The position numbers were made by a program, and so were the translations under genes. From Cordilura impudica (Eukaryota; Arthropoda; Insecta; Diptera; Scathophagidae): 64,000 nucleotides of DNA. This document shows, one piece after another, positions 22,201-34,242 of the stretch (within the stretch, counting starts at the first letter, position 1; the number at the start of each line of letters is the position of its first letter). The notes below the pieces were generated by a model. That model worked only from the letters and a program-made list of their open reading frames with translations, was not told the DNA's origin and searched no databases. The stretch lies in the NCBI GenBank assembly GCA_963682025.1, contig CAVMKG010000136.1, positions 25,865 to 89,864 on the forward strand. Direction: 5' to 3'.

Positions 22201-23940
22201 TACTTCATCTACTATAACGTGTCTTATTAAAGAGACAGAATATACTGACAGAGATTTTGGTATAACTCAAAGGGACTAAGGCAGTCGAAATTATTAATAA
22301 CGACTTTTGCATATAGCGGAACTTACATAAATTACATACAAGTGATAAAGGTTCACTAACGGGGTGCTTTACGGTACCAAACCACAAATGCAACCATTAT
22401 TTATATAATATTAACCTGACTTCCGCTGCTCCATGTCGACTACATATGGAAATTGAAGAGACTACGACATGCTTATATGTTACGTGAGTGCAAACCCTAA
22501 GACGTAAGAATATGTGTTTATAATCGGTACTCAAGTATATAAGGCGCGTTATGCAGTACTTGGAATAGGTACTGTTTGCCTTTGGTCTTAAGAAAGACAT
22601 AAAAGATCCAAATATATAGTATCGTCCACCAGGCTAGACAGCATTACTCATTTGAATACTTATTCTGTCCACCATAGACAATTGGTATAAAAAGCGACGA
22701 ACTCTTTAACTGCTTATTATTCCCGATGTACTCCTAATTTTCGTTACCACTGTAAAATTGTTGCACTGACATTCTCAACAATTATTTTTTTTTTTTCACA
22801 AAATTTTGTTCATAAAAATATGTTCATTTTAATAGGAATCTCAAGAGGAGTTTTTTCACTTACAATGGCATTGCAGTCACAGTTAATTATATACAATCTT
22901 GTGGCTTAAGGGACATAGGAAAAGTATTTTTTTGCAGACTGTTGGAGCATATTGTTAAGCTCAAAGTTAAAGTAGAAAAAAATCAAATAAATTGAATAAA
23001 AAAATCTGTTTCCTCCTGCAGCCAAGTTGAAAATAAAGTAGCTGTAGCAGTACAGGTGCTGATGTAACTCTGTGGTATTGTTATCCGAGGAAACATTTTA
23101 TTGTATTTCGAACTTTATCGTTCTCGGTTGCAAATATATATATATATATACATACATATATATAAATCTTTTTATATTTACATAATACACAATTTAAATT
23201 TAGAAGACATGAATTTCGACGAATAATTTTTTTTTGTTGTTGTCAAATTACATGTCAATATCTTCGTTGGTTCAATAGTGAAGCTCGTTTTTGAAAATAA
23301 TTAAAAGTGAATTTGGTGATTTTAAAAATTTTTGATTTTGTTGAAGAAAGAGTTCCATTAAATTTTGTTTTCGGCATAAAATTTCTGCTTACAACACTTA
23401 TTGCAGAAGGCCTTCTACGAACAGAACTTTTCGAAATAAATTTTAACCCATAAAAACAAAAGTTTTAATACACCCCTTAATTGCAAGATAAATAAAAAGC
23501 TGATAATGATACAAAAAAACTAAATATGAAGTTTATTTCCAATCCATTGTTAAACAATGAAAAAAACAAAAAATTTTCATATTTTAGTATACATAACGGT
23601 AAATTTACAAAAATCAAAATAATTCATTGGACAAAAGTTTAAATACGGCTCTAAAAATTGTTACTTATTTTTCATTTATCAAAATAATTTTATGAAATTA
23701 ATGAAAATAAAATAGTTTATCAATACTTAGTAGGGCCGCCTTGAGAATCTATGACTGCCTGCAAACGACGAGGCATCGATAACACCAAATTTTCTGTCTT
23801 AGACGTCGTTATTTCGGACCAGGCCTTTTGCAGAGTTTCCTTGAAAATATTTCTACTTTTTGGTGCAGTATGATCGATTCTTCACGGCGCCACGTTGTGT
23901 AGTACTTTTTTTTGGAGTAATCAAAAGTAAACGATATCAG
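22200..23940. other. No recognised gene
   Basis: AT-rich DNA. It contains a TA/CATA microsatellite at 23131-23163, a scrap of the GTGACTGTGC module's end (ACCCATAAAAACAAAAGTTT near 23447), and several T runs. The stretch 22380-22700 is less AT-rich but shows no convincing frame. Confidence 0.4.
23131..23163. repeat. TA-rich microsatellite
   Basis: Alternating TA followed by CATACATA and more TA. Ordinary simple repeat. Confidence 0.8.
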
Positions 23941-23953
23941 TGAATTTGTAAAC

Positions 23954-24529
23954 ATGGAAAAAATTGCTCACCTTTATGTAATTCATTTGAAAAATCTCAG
24001 TCCAACCAATATTAAAACAGAGCTTGATTTTACTCTGTGGGAGTGAAATTGAGGTGGCCACATCAGAAACGGTTAAAAAAATCCACAAAATGGTACTTGA
24101 TGATCATCGGATGAAGGTTTGTGAGCTAGCTGAAATGCCAGACATTTCAAAAAGTGCTACACATAACATATTGACCGAAAATTTTAAGATGAAAAAGCTG
24201 GCCGCAAGATGGGTGCCGCCGTTGCTCATGGTTGGTTGCTCGTGAAAATTTTTCAATAGAGTGTTTAGCGATGTTTCACTGCAATAAAGCCGAGTTCTTG
24301 CATCGATTCGTAACAATGAGGCATGTGTCCACGACTTCACATCTGAGACAAAGAAACAGTCGAAACAGTGGACTGAAATGGGAAAGTCGTGTCCAAGGCG
24401 TCAGTTTTTTGGGATACGCGTGGGGTAATTTATATTGATTATCTTCAAAAAGGCAAAACAGTTTAATGGCGGGTATTATGATAACTTGTTGCAGCGTTTA
24501 AGTGATGTAATTAAAGATGAACAAGTAAG
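23954..24529 (+). pseudogene. mariner transposase, degenerate and truncated
   Basis: The start ATG at 23954 gives MEKIAHLYVIHLKNLSPTNI. A gap follows, then VKKIHKMVLDDHRMKVCELA, ATHNILTENFKMKKLAARWV, CLAMFHCNKAEFLHRFVTM (the segment leading to the first catalytic Asp) and NLYIDYLQKGK. This is the standard mariner order. Frameshifts occur near 24035 and 24240. The gene stops where a family A repeat begins at 24530. The catalytic Asp-Asp-Asp C-terminal half is not found. Same subfamily as the relics at 46955-47872 and 54648-54725. Confidence 0.8.
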
Positions 24530-25292
24530 AAAATTATAGTCGGTCTAGACCGACTATACGATACCATATACCATGCGTTTAGAGACCCTATCCCACAGGC
24601 CAAATAACTGGATATGGAAAATAAGCATATCAAATTTGAGTGGGATTTTTATTAATTTTTTTGGCTGCAGATATGAAAAAGTTCAAATCGGATGATTTAT
24701 CTATATGTGGACTAGGCCCAAAAATGGACCGATCCTGACCATGTTTGGTAAAGTCTCTTGTATTTTGCAAAAATATATACAAACAAAATTTGAGAAGAAT
24801 CAGTGCAATATTTTTGTTTTTTTTTAGATTAAGTGAAGATCGGGAAGCAGCTCTATATGGGGCCTATGACTAAGATTTGTCCCATAGGGATCATTTTTGG
24901 ACTACTGCTTAATGAATGTATTAAACACATACAAACCCAATTTGCTAAGATTCATATGATAATTTGGATCTTATGGCAATTTAAGTCGATTTTATAGGGG
25001 TCATTTGTATGGGGGCTAGGTCTGCACATGGACCGATTCTCACCAATTTCAACAGCGTTCATCCTATGGCCGATAAAAGCTTATATACCAAATTTCATCA
25101 AAATATATTCATATTTGCAACCTGCAGTTTGATTACAAGCTTTACATGGACACACAGACGGACGGACGGACATAGTTAAATCGAATCAGATAGTGATTCT
25201 GATTCGATCGGTATAATAAAAAATGGGTCTAGGTCAGATATTTTTGGTAGTTACAAACAGCAGCACAAAGTCATTATACCCAAACCACATAG
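24530..25292 (-). repeat. mini-me/DINE-1-like family A element
   Basis: Plus-strand start ACAAGTAAGAAAATTATAGT, with the TAGTCGGTCTAGACCGACTA palindrome and the core GGACGGACGGACATAG near 25158. The TATACCC end is truncated at CCCAAACCACATAG (25292), where an RT relic begins. It sits between mariner and RT relics. Confidence 0.75.
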
Positions 25293-27216
25293 GACGTTTT
25301 TTGGAACCTGGTAGAGGAAAGACGAGAAACACAACAACTCCTTCTAAATGAAACTAATCTAGTTCGAAAAAGCGAGTTACGCGTAAAACACGCAACCCTT
25401 GTTAAGAAGGTGAAAAGGCAAGCTAGAAATGACAAGCGAAATCACATTAACAACCTAGCATCCGAAGCCGAGGCCGCCGCTAACACGGGGAACTAGAAGG
25501 CCTTTTTTGATATTATCAGGAAACTCTCTGGCAAGAAATCTTACTCGAACACACCAATCAAGAATAAATATGGAACCATCCTTACGTCCGTAGAAGATCA
25601 GCTCAGCAGATGGAGAGAACATTTTCAAGAGGTTTTAAACCATAACAACAACTCTGATACAACCCAGCCTTACACAAATACAAACTCACGTAGTGAAATT
25701 TTGGTAAACATCGACCCGCCTAGTATAGATGAAATTACAGCCGCTATTAATCAACTCAACAACAACATAGCCCCTGGTATTGACAACCTTCCAGTCGAAC
25801 TATTTAAATCAGCTGCCCAAACAAGCGCAAATGTTTTACAACCAATATTCAGGCGAATTTGGGAAACAGAAACAATTCCAGATGCATGGAAAGAGAGCCT
25901 TATTACTAAAATCCCAAAAAAGGGAGACCTCAAACAATGTGACAATTGGCGGGGTATAGCCCTAACTCCCGCTGTGTGCTAAATTTTTAATAAGATAATT
26001 CTTAACCGTATCCTCCAACCCTTAGACGAAAAGCTACGAAAGGAGCAAGCTGTTGACCAAATCAATAGCCTCCGCTTGATAATTGAACAGTGCAATGAAT
26101 TCGACACCACAATGTATCTTACCTTTGTAGACTTTGAGAAAGCGTTCGATGCCATCGACCGGAACAAGATATGGCATGCTCTTGCCAATAAGGGTATACC
26201 TACTAAGATTATCCGCCTCATAAAAGCACAGTATGACAACTCCAAAAGCGGGTGTCATACTGCGGAAAAATTAGCCAACCTTTTGAAACATTAAGCGGCG
26301 TTAAGCAAGGGTGTCTCTTGTCCCCTATTTTATTCCTTACAGCACTAGACGAAATATTATCGAAAATATCTGGGGGAAGTAGAGGTATACAATGGAGACT
26401 TAACGAGCACTTGCAGATCTAGATTACGCGGACGATTTAGTCCTTTTAGCATCAAACAAACATGATATGCAAAAGAAGATAGATGACTTAGCTTCAACGG
26501 CATTGAAATACGGTCTGCGAATCAACGCAAACAAAACAAAATGTATGGCTGTTAAACCCCACCAAACGCCAACATTTGTGCTAAACAACGAGCCAATCCA
26601 AAACGTCAACAACTTCTGCTACCTAGGAAGCAACATTACGCCGGACGGAGGTGCTATTGGTGATGTAAACTCCAGAATACAAAAAGCCAAAACAGCATAC
26701 TATAGCCTAAGAAATATCTGGAAATCCAATGCTCTTTCGCCTAAAACTAAATTACATATTTTTAACGCCTGCATAAAATTCATTTTCCTCTACGGATCCG
26801 AAACCTGGTTGGTAAGCGAAGTCATTAAGTACAAAATCCAAACATTTACCAATAGATGCTTACGAAATATTCTAAAAATTTGGTGGCCCAGAGTGGTTTC
26901 TAACGAACAACTTCTTCAAATCGCGAACCAGGACAACATCAACACCCAAATAAAGAAGAGAAAATATAACTGGCTTGGACATACACTACGAAAACCTTAT
27001 AACGAAATATGCGATGAGACACTAGAATGGAACCCGCAGGGCTCGAGAAACCGAGGACGACCAAAGTTAACATGGAGACGAACAATTTTTAACGAAACAC
27101 GTAAATCTTTTAGCGAACTAAGACACATCGCAGCCGACAGACAGAGATGGAGATTCTACACACAGAAAACGGATTCGTTGTGGCAATCGAATTTGTTGCC
27201 AACCGAATTTTGGTAG
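25293..27216 (+). pseudogene. Non-LTR retrotransposon reverse transcriptase, RTE-like (clade uncertain)
   Basis: The conceptual order is a pre-RT linker (25310-25660: RETQQLLLNETNLVRKSEL, IRKLSGKKSYSNTPI, RWREHFQEVLNH), then RT motifs DEITAAINQLNNNIAPGIDN (25730 onwards), PDAWKESLITKIPKKGD, LTFVDFEKAFDAIDRNKIW (about 26120) and DYADDLVLLAS (active site, 26422-26454). A long C-terminal region ending at 27216 contains FCYLGSNITPDGG, IQTFTNRCLRNI, KRKYNWLGHTLRKP and GSRNRGRPKLTWRR. Stops at about 25495 and 25979 and frameshifts near 26290 and 26410 inactivate it. The part from 26467 to 27216 (249 codons) is still open. The endonuclease is absent (5' truncated at the family A boundary). The GRPKxTWRR tail is shared by RTE-like elements in many animals. 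Confidence 0.8.
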
Positions 27217-27984
27217 TCCTATGTACTATCACATTTTACTGTTATGATTACCGAATTATTTGTTACATACTTCCTCATGATCTTAAAGGCAATCGATTTT
27301 ATAAATGAATTCGATTGTGTGAATTGTGACATTGTAGTTGGTACAATGGAATTTAGATTTAAGCAATAAATGCAGAATAAAGTTTCAGTTATGTTTACTT
27401 CAAATATCTGTTGCCACCATTGATATAATTAAAATAAAATCTTGCATGTTAATAGATAAAATGGTATGCCCAACCAAAGTGTTATATATATTGGTTGTAT
27501 CTGCCATTTATCGAGGTTGTATATATATCTAATTATATAAAAAAAACAATATTAAAGCTTTTATTTATAGTGTATTTATTTTTGATAAATTAATTATACC
27601 GTTTACAAATATTTACAATATAAAACTTATGATACAGAAATGCTTACAATTAATAGACCCTCCTTACATATTCTTCGCCAATTTTTTGATTTTACACTGT
27701 TAAGTGTATTTGTTAAGCTCTTTACTCTACACGCAAAATAATATTTATCGAAGTGCCAGGATTCTAATATTTTTACACATAAAAAAAACGCATCATCATC
27801 AATAATAATATGCTCGAAAAAGCCAAACAACGGTTCAACATTTTGACATGTATGTACACAAACTACCATAGATTTTTTAAAAAGTAAATTCTAAAAATTA
27901 TGCCAGCTTATTTCCTTTGCGTTGAAACAACGCATCTCAGATGCAGTCAATTTAAATTTATTTTTATTTTTGTTTGGCCCAAAA
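27217..27984. other. No recognised gene
   Basis: AT-rich DNA that may include the 3' tail of the RTE-like element. The stretch 27627-27869 on the minus strand is open and cysteine-containing, and might be more of the neighbouring zinc-finger-type relic, but no motif is clear. Confidence 0.35.
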
Positions 27985-29458
27985 TCAAACATATCGATTT
28001 TTATTTAGTAATTCTAATGTGAATAATTTTTTTTCAATAACGAACATTTCTAAAATTGTTATTAGATCATAATGCCATATCCCATCAAAGATATCATGCA
28101 TGATATCAACACATTTATTTCCAAACACGTGGAAATTTTGAAGACTATTAAAAATTGAATTTTCTTTTAATCCTGATCTGTTTAGATTTTCGAGCAAATC
28201 AATATCGTAATTTAGCTTCTTAGCTTTTCGGTATCATCAACGCATAAAACTTTTGATTCTTGTGGGCTACATTTACAAAATCGACAAAAAAAAATTAATA
28301 AAATTTAAAAAATTAAGAGAATAGAATTTATTCCTAAATTGTCTTCTCCAACTATACATAAAATAAAATTAACTTTATGGATTGACCATTTACAGAAATT
28401 TCTTGTATTTGTAAAATGTTAATTGTTTTTAAAATTTTTTTGAATGTATTTCTATTTCCAATTTTTTTTCGGTCATCCGTTAAAAAGCATTCCCAAAAAA
28501 ATATTGATTATTTGGAATTTAAATGTTCTGGAAGAATTAAAATTTTTATATATATGTATGCCTCTAATTTTAGTTGCCTCCTATGGGAACCTTATGCATT
28601 CACAACTTCAAAATTATCGAAATAGATCATTATGGATATTAATATTTCATCTATATCACCACTGGGGTTGATGTTTTCAATTTTTTGATTCCAAAATGGG
28701 CTTTGAATAATACTGCAAAACGAAAATGCTGAATTTATGCATTTCGTATAACTTAAATTTTTTTTATAAATTTTTTTGAGTAAAAGATTTTGAAGAAGTT
28801 GTTGGAGATCTACAATTATGCAAAAAAAAAAAAAAACATTTATATTTTTAGCAATTTTGTTACCATTTTTATATGAAAAATTAAATTCTTTTCGCAAATC
28901 GATCATATCAAATTTTTTTAAAACATTTTGCAGGTGTAGGTACTTTAAAAGCACATATTCAGATTTTATTTCTAATGGGGTAAGAAAAGATTTTAAAATA
29001 GTTATAAGTTCCTGATTTTCTTCCATATTACTTTGTTTACTATTTAAAATATTATTTATACGAATTGCATAATATAAAAACAGTTCATATAATATGTTTT
29101 AAATGCAGTTGAACGCCATCACTCTCTTCACTCAAAATTTCTAAAATTATTTTTAAAAGTTCCTTGTTTACTATATTGTCAGAACTTCAACTAGAGTTGG
29201 TATGTGGCAGAAAATCATTAAATGACATATTAGTACTATCATTGTTTTCATCAAATCGATTTTGAGTATTAGTGTGAATAAAATGATAGTTTTTAACATG
29301 TTTGAGGTATGTATTCATATACATATGAAATTATGCGGGTACAGCTATTATGGTTACATTTGAATCTAACTTTACTTCGATGAGTAGTTCTAAAGTGTAT
29401 TGGGTAAAAATTATAAGAATCAAAATATCTGTTACAGCAAATACAATTCATTGTTAAA
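27985..29458 (-). pseudogene. Degenerate zinc-finger/VDIMHDIF-type transposon protein
   Basis: The minus-strand start near 29455 gives MNCICCNRYFDSYNFYPIHF followed by FKCNHNSCTRIISYV, a decayed pair of C2H2-like fingers. Further on are MEENQELITILKSFLTPLEI (29026 downwards), SIIQSPFWNQKIENI and ILISIMIYFDNFEVVNA (28592-28680). Then comes KENSIFNSLQNFHVFGNKCV followed by DIMHDIFDGIWHYDL (27985-28197). This layout recalls a widespread, poorly named insect protein family with an N-terminal C2H2 domain and a VDVMHDVFEG box, generally thought transposon-derived. I do not know its superfamily for certain. Frameshifts and deletions make it non-functional. The family match is from memory of motif order. 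Confidence 0.5.
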
Positions 29459-29459
29459 A

Positions 29460-31690
29460 TAAGTAATATAATTATTTACCATAAAATTTAAGATAATAAT
29501 TTGTTTGTTTAAAATAGGCAATAAAGTTAATTAAACAACTATTGAATAAGTTAATTAAATCAAAATTAAATATAAAGAATTCAAGAGTACTAAATATTTA
29601 GTTTATACAGGTATTACAGGTATTAGTTATACAGGTATACCATTAATAATACCTGTATTATTTAAATCTGATTGGGTGCAAATTTTAAAAATGTACCTTT
29701 GTAGAAAATTCCATATAAGCTTGCTTTCCATTGGGTACTGTACCTTAAGCCCCATAAAAATGCAGAAACAAACTTTCACTGCTTCCAAAAAATTAAAAAA
29801 AAAAAATTTTCTTATCGCAGAGTGTTACATAGTCTTTCAATTCATCCAATTTTCCCACAAATATTATTTTAGGCTGCAAATTAACTTTTTCTTCTATTGA
29901 AAGTCTTTCATAACAATCAGCTTGTTGAAGAGTCTATAAGCAGAACAGAATTATGTATATCGATTGTGTAATAATTCAAAAAAATAATCAACATTACAAA
30001 AAATCTACTTACATCATGATGTACTACAAATTTTTCCTGAATCTCAATTTTCGAAGCTTTGAGAGTTTTTGTCTTCTGGCTTTTTAAAATTGTAGATGGG
30101 AACAAATAACGAAGTAACTAACTTTTTTGAAGCTAAATTGTAAGAAAATATGAATTAAAATCTTTAGTTCAAATTTAGTTCATAAAATAAAGATATGATG
30201 ATGCAGATATGATGATTCAGATTACCCCACCTTTTACTATATAATACGTGAAGTTTCGTCATAACTGCCCATGCTCTGCAATTCACATCCCCATGAAAGT
30301 AATACCAATACGAATGCTAATATTTGTCACTATCAAAAATGTTTGACCAAAACCCGTCTTTTATTATGGAATCAGAATCACTATCTAAGTCGATTTAGCT
30401 ATGTCTTCCGTCTGCCCGTGTTGCGAGTATTAATATATTAAGCAGTTATTTGATATATAAGCTTTTATCGGCCATAGGACGAACCATATTTGTTCATGGG
30501 TTCATGAGGTTTCTATTGGTATGTAGTTTCTTTCCCAAATGTTATTTTATAGTTTGCATACAAATGCTCATTGTAGGACTTCAGGATAAATGTTCAGCAT
30601 GGGTCATATATGAATTTATTCGTGGGCTTATGTATTGTCCAACAGTATATTTTTTTATTTTCCAATACATGAGGAGAGCTAAGAAAAATTAATTTTAAAT
30701 GCACAACTCTATAGTACACTCGCACTTCCGTAGTTTGATATTATATTTCTTTATGTTGTTTTTAATTTATGCAAAACTGCTTTGAATCGCTACAGATGTT
30801 TCTTTTCATAATTCTTGATATTAATATAATTTTTTTTATCAATTAAAAAAGATATGTCTAAATCATTTTACACGCACGTTCTACATAAAATTTTATGGAT
30901 AACTCTTAATGAATAACTTCACATAAATTTAATTTTAACTTACCGTTGGTGTCAATCCGTAGTACAAATCTTGATGTGCACTTTTTTAATACAATATTTT
31001 TTAATTAATAATTATTATTTTTCACACAATTATTTCACAATAAATTTTATGACTTAAAGTTTTATATTTTTTTCAGATTTGAACATTTCAACAATGACAT
31101 TAAATCCAAACATTCGATTGGGTTACTAATAAATTTATATATTTCTTGCATTAACACCAGTATTTGTTTCACATATATATCGTTCGGCTAAATACACCAA
31201 AAGCAGTAAAAATTTAATTTTTCTTTTGTTATAATCGAAAAATAATTCTATATACAAATTTATTTGTATTATACATACCAACAATTTGTTGTAATATCTG
31301 TTAACATTTTTTTGATTTAATATTTGTTGTTATAATCGAAATTATTGTTGCAATCATCAATATTAAATATTGTAGCATATTATGATGTGTTTAACATAGT
31401 TCCCTCAATTGAATTGGTTTAATAAGTTCTATAAAAACTTTGATCGGTAGATGGGACTTATTTTTCTATTAAAGGAACATTAAAATTATGAGAACTATAT
31501 TTGTATGGTAGATATTAAAGAAAATGTAGTACATTTTAAAATATTTATAAATAACAATGAAAATTCTTATTTCTTAAATAAATTTTTTTAATGGTAACAT
31601 AATTCCAACCAATCCTTTTTCTGTGTGTATTTACACAGCCTATGTTCCTGATGGAATGTTCTGAAATATATATACATAGTGGTATAGGCT
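29460..31690. other. AT-rich stretch with one repeat scrap
   Basis: No gene recognised. It holds a short inverted ACAGGTATT/AATACCTGT repeat near 29608-29660, a family A scrap at 30290-30490, and long AT runs. Confidence 0.4.
30290..30490 (+). repeat. mini-me/DINE-1-like family A fragment, diverged
   Basis: Contains TTGACCAAAACCCGTCTTTT, CACTATCTAAGTCGATTTAG, a short core CCGTCTGCCCG and AAGCTTTTATCGGCCATAGG in family A order. Confidence 0.55.
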
Positions 31691-31694
31691 ATAA

Positions 31695-31975
31695 AAAGAA
31701 AGTGTTGTTTCATCAAGACAGTGTTGACACATGGAATATTGCGATGGCTAAAATCAATAAATTAAAGTTTGATTTATTTTCTATTTCAAAATTTGAAAAA
31801 ATGGCTCGGTAGTTGGTAAAAGATTTGCCAACAATGAAAAGGGAAAGTCTGCGGTTGATGGCTATTTTAAGCAGTTACACAGTTCTTACTATAAACGGGG
31901 TATAAAAGCTGTTGAATATCGCTGGGAAAAGTGTATCGAGCTTAAAGGACAATTTTTCCCAAATTTGTTGTGTTT
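31695..31975 (+). pseudogene. mariner transposase C-terminal fragment
   Basis: Reads KKVLFHQDSVDTWNIAMAKI, where HQD carries the second catalytic Asp, then a degraded linker. In another frame it reads GKRFANNEKGKSAVDGYFK, SSYYKRGIKAVEYRWEKC and IELKGQFF. The third Asp region (YSPDLAPSD in the family) is decayed. About 30 bp downstream is GTCAGGTCGGGCGGT..GGGACCGCCCTCAT, which also occurs near 54818, probably in terminal flanks of a related mariner. Confidence 0.7.
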
Positions 31976-32029
31976 TCTTTGTCAGGTCGGGCGGTTATGG
32001 GACCGCCCTCATAAATATCGGATAAATAA

Positions 32030-33120
32030 AATGTTTTAAAAAATAATCAAATTAATTGGTTAATAATAATTTTTTCACAAGTGCTAATACTTATAATAAC
32101 TATTTTTTTAAATATAGGTGGGCACTGTTGGTCATATTTATACACCCTTGAAACGCCAATTTTTGATACAGGCTTAAAATATTCAGCAAAAATTTCTCAT
32201 GAAATACATTTCATAATTTCCCGAAATTCAAACTCACTGTTTTGGTAATAGCATGTTCAGACGGCAAAATGAACCACTTAGTTCGCTCTCTGAATCACGA
32301 TTGCGAACCTTGGTGTTCAGACGATTGTTCTTGTTTCATTTTGACGTTTATATTTTTTGTGCAAATACACTTTACGTTTCACTATTTAATTTTTTCCCAT
32401 TTTTATTTGAATATATATATGTAAATGTATACTTTTTATTCGTTCAAAGTTTTTATTTTTTTTTTGTACACATTAATTTTTTGTTTTTTATCTGTTTATA
32501 TATTTTTGACAGCTAGTTCAAATAAACTAGCGATAATTTTTTTTTATCAAAATTGGAAATGACAGTGAATCTTTAAAAGAATGGGAGCTAGAGAAAGTTT
32601 TCTGACCGAGATCAGATAGATATTCAGTGTATGTGAATAATTGTTTTCGTGACAATCAAATGAATAAATCTTTCGATTTACAGCAACATTATAATGCGAT
32701 AAAATATTTATTTATAATATTTTGCAATAATTTCGCTGTCTTAACGGTACTCTTTTCTTCTCTTATTTATTTGCCATATTTTGCAGTGTAGTAATTTTTC
32801 GTACTTTTAACTGTAAATCTCTTTTATTTTTAATACGAAGGCTTTTAAAGTTATAATCTATATATTAATACGTGAAAGAATATCTTTGTTACCGGTTTTC
32901 AGCTAAATACGCGAACGAAGGAGTGTGTAATTTGGCATAGTTATAGTTCATATGGAGGAGTAGTGCAGAATGATAAAATTTATGTATAATATGTGTTATG
33001 TATATATGTGTTTATGTATAATAAATTACATAAAATAAAATATTTATAATAGATAATTTTATAAGACTCTAAAGGTGTGCTAATCAAATTTAGCCAATTC
33101 ACAATTCATCGCCTGTGAAT
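32030..33120. other. No recognised gene
   Basis: AT-rich DNA with long T runs. Open frames at 32242-32516 are overlapping and low complexity, and resemble no family. Confidence 0.45.
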
Positions 33121-33350
33121 TTATTATTTAAACGAATTTCATTATACCACACGCCCTGTGTTGAATTGTGAATTGCTAAAATTGGTAAGCATACCTTTAG
33201 GCTCTTAGAAAATTATTATTTATTAACGAACCCATTTATATATCTTCTGTGTGGTCAACATATATTTATAATGAAATAAAATGAAAAAATTTAATGAAAA
33301 AATAAAATTTCCTAGAATTTGCTTCGAATTTCATTCTTAATAGATTTTAC
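33121..33350 (+). mobile_element. Helitron-like element, 3' fragment
   Basis: Shares GCCCTGTGTTGAATTGTGAA, AGCATACCTTTAGGCTC and AATTTCCTAGAATTTGC with copy 3 at 15498-15852. The terminal hairpin is decayed (CTTCGAATTTCATTC) and the end is unclear. Confidence 0.45.
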
Positions 33351-33394
33351 GGTTGCATTGGGCTTGGCATCGAGAGATATTTCAAAACCTAAAA

Positions 33395-33985
33395 AGTAAG
33401 ATAGTTTTAATCGGTGTAGACTGATTATAGGATATCTACTCGATTAACTTTGCTAAAGGGTCTGAGATCCAATCGTACGTATTGGGGTTATAAATGGACA
33501 TTTTGACAAGAAATATCTTATAGTTCATATAAACTGTGGCCAAAAATAGTCCGATCCAGACAATATTTAGTGAGATCACTCATGTGTTCCAAACCAAATT
33601 TCAGTAAAATATGTTTTAGTTCTAAGTCCATAGATATATTAAAATAAATATCTGGAGTCTGCCTTATATGGGGACAATGTCTAAAATTGCTCCTACACCC
33701 TTTAATTTTGAAGTGATGATTTATAGATAAAATAAACATTTACATACCAAATTTGAGCAGAACATACATTTTAAACTGTTTCTCAGGGCAATTGTATGGG
33801 GGCCTGAACCAATTTTCCGCAAATTCAATGGCGATCATCCTATTGTTAACAAAGGTAAATATCATCAAAAAATATTTTAATTTGCGACCTGTAGTTTGTG
33901 CTCAAGGTTTACATGGATACACAGACAACTTTAAATCAACTTAGAAATCGAATTTGAGAAGTTACAAATAGCGAAACACATTAGG
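33395..33985 (-). repeat. mini-me/DINE-1-like family A element, strongly diverged
   Basis: Inverse orientation. It shows TTTTAATCGGTGTAGACTGA (decayed palindrome), GTCCGATCCAGACAATATTT, TTTGCGACCTGTAGTTTG and TTTACATGGATACACAGACA in family A order, with the (GTCC)n core almost lost. Older than the other copies. Confidence 0.55.
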
Positions 33986-34242
33986 ACCCTAAAAATGGAA
34001 AATATAAATACACTGATTAATTGCTTTAAAAATTGAAAAACATAGTTATACCCTATACCGATATGTGGTCAGATTAAAATGACTTTGAGCTGATGTTTGT
34101 AACTACCAAAAATATATTCAGAATTACTTTCTGAGTCCGTCTTTCCGTCGTTTCGTCCTTCTGTCCGTCCGTATGTACGTCTGTCTATATGTCTACCTAA
34201 AACTTGGCTCGCAAACTACAGATCGGTAAAATGAATATATTT

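Noticed and set aside
32242..32516. Two overlapping plus-strand frames as a possible small gene
   Set aside because: Phe/Tyr-rich translation of T-rich DNA, with no motif, no splice context and no repeat elsewhere to test.
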